A DNA stretch of 15,665 nt from an uncultured beta proteobacterium (GTDB lineage: Bacteria > Pseudomonadota > Gammaproteobacteria > Burkholderiales > SG8-39): positions 36,125 through 51,789 of the forward strand of contig CADEDU010000001.1 in the NCBI GenBank assembly GCA_902826155.1, read 5' to 3'. This document shows positions 15,654 to 15,665 of this stretch, piece after piece. The notes beneath the pieces were generated by a model. That model did no database searches and was not told where the DNA came from. It saw only the letters and a list, made by a program, of their open reading frames with translations. Position 1 is the stretch's first letter, and every line of letters starts with the position of its first letter. A program made the position numbers and the translations under genes.

Positions 15654-15665
15654 CAGCGGAGCGCG

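Overview
The window is GC-rich DNA (roughly two thirds G+C by eye) from a Gram-negative bacterium. It most resembles a betaproteobacterium of the Burkholderiales type. The reasons are two Bug/TctC-type periplasmic solute receptors (a family hugely expanded in that group), an OsmC-like protein and a DUF5329 protein of proteobacterial type, many signal peptides and a lipobox, and Shine-Dalgarno initiation. This assignment is inference. I see no rRNA, tRNA, CRISPR array, transposase, integrase or phage gene, so it reads as ordinary chromosome of a metabolically versatile organism.

Layout. (1) 1-1090: a possible partial minus-strand gene leaving the left edge, then two small exported proteins, one with a C-terminal Cys/Tyr motif and one DUF5329, whose reading frames nearly touch. 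(2) 1125-4271: an intergenic block of five 11-bp repeat units, then a compact plus-strand operon of two crotonase-fold enzymes and an acyl-CoA ligase, presumably activating and modifying an unidentified carboxylic acid as its CoA thioester. (3) 4355-6101: an OsmC-family thiol protein (minus) diverging over 73 bp from a single-domain MetE-like methyl/alkyl transferase (plus) with all four zinc ligands. (4) 6155-7072: an exported alpha/beta hydrolase (minus), divergent from (5) 7164-11562: four consecutive exported or envelope proteins on the plus strand. These are a Bug receptor, a DUF2059-like protein, a 475-residue protein with both a lipobox and a C-terminal membrane helix, and a PstS-like binding protein. 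(6) 11563-15618, minus strand: Bug receptor, then a membrane receptor Ser/Thr protein kinase with its own apparent promoter, then an isochorismatase-type amidase whose stop codon abuts the PstS-like gene's stop inside the palindrome CTAGCTAG.

How they fit together (inference). Three periplasmic binding proteins lie here with no membrane permease subunit or ATPase, so they either feed transporters encoded elsewhere or act as sensors. The hydrolase, amidase, CoA ligase and crotonases suggest scavenging and catabolism of organic acids, esters or amides. The kinase has a large extracytoplasmic sensor and a canonical catalytic core.

No single exotic system such as a defence island or CRISPR stands out. 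The points most worth a second look are the phased 11-bp repeats at 1125-1179, the first crotonase lacking one catalytic glutamate, the doubly anchored envelope protein paired with an orphan PstS-like protein, the receptor kinase/amidase pair, and the strong excess of GCGATCGC.
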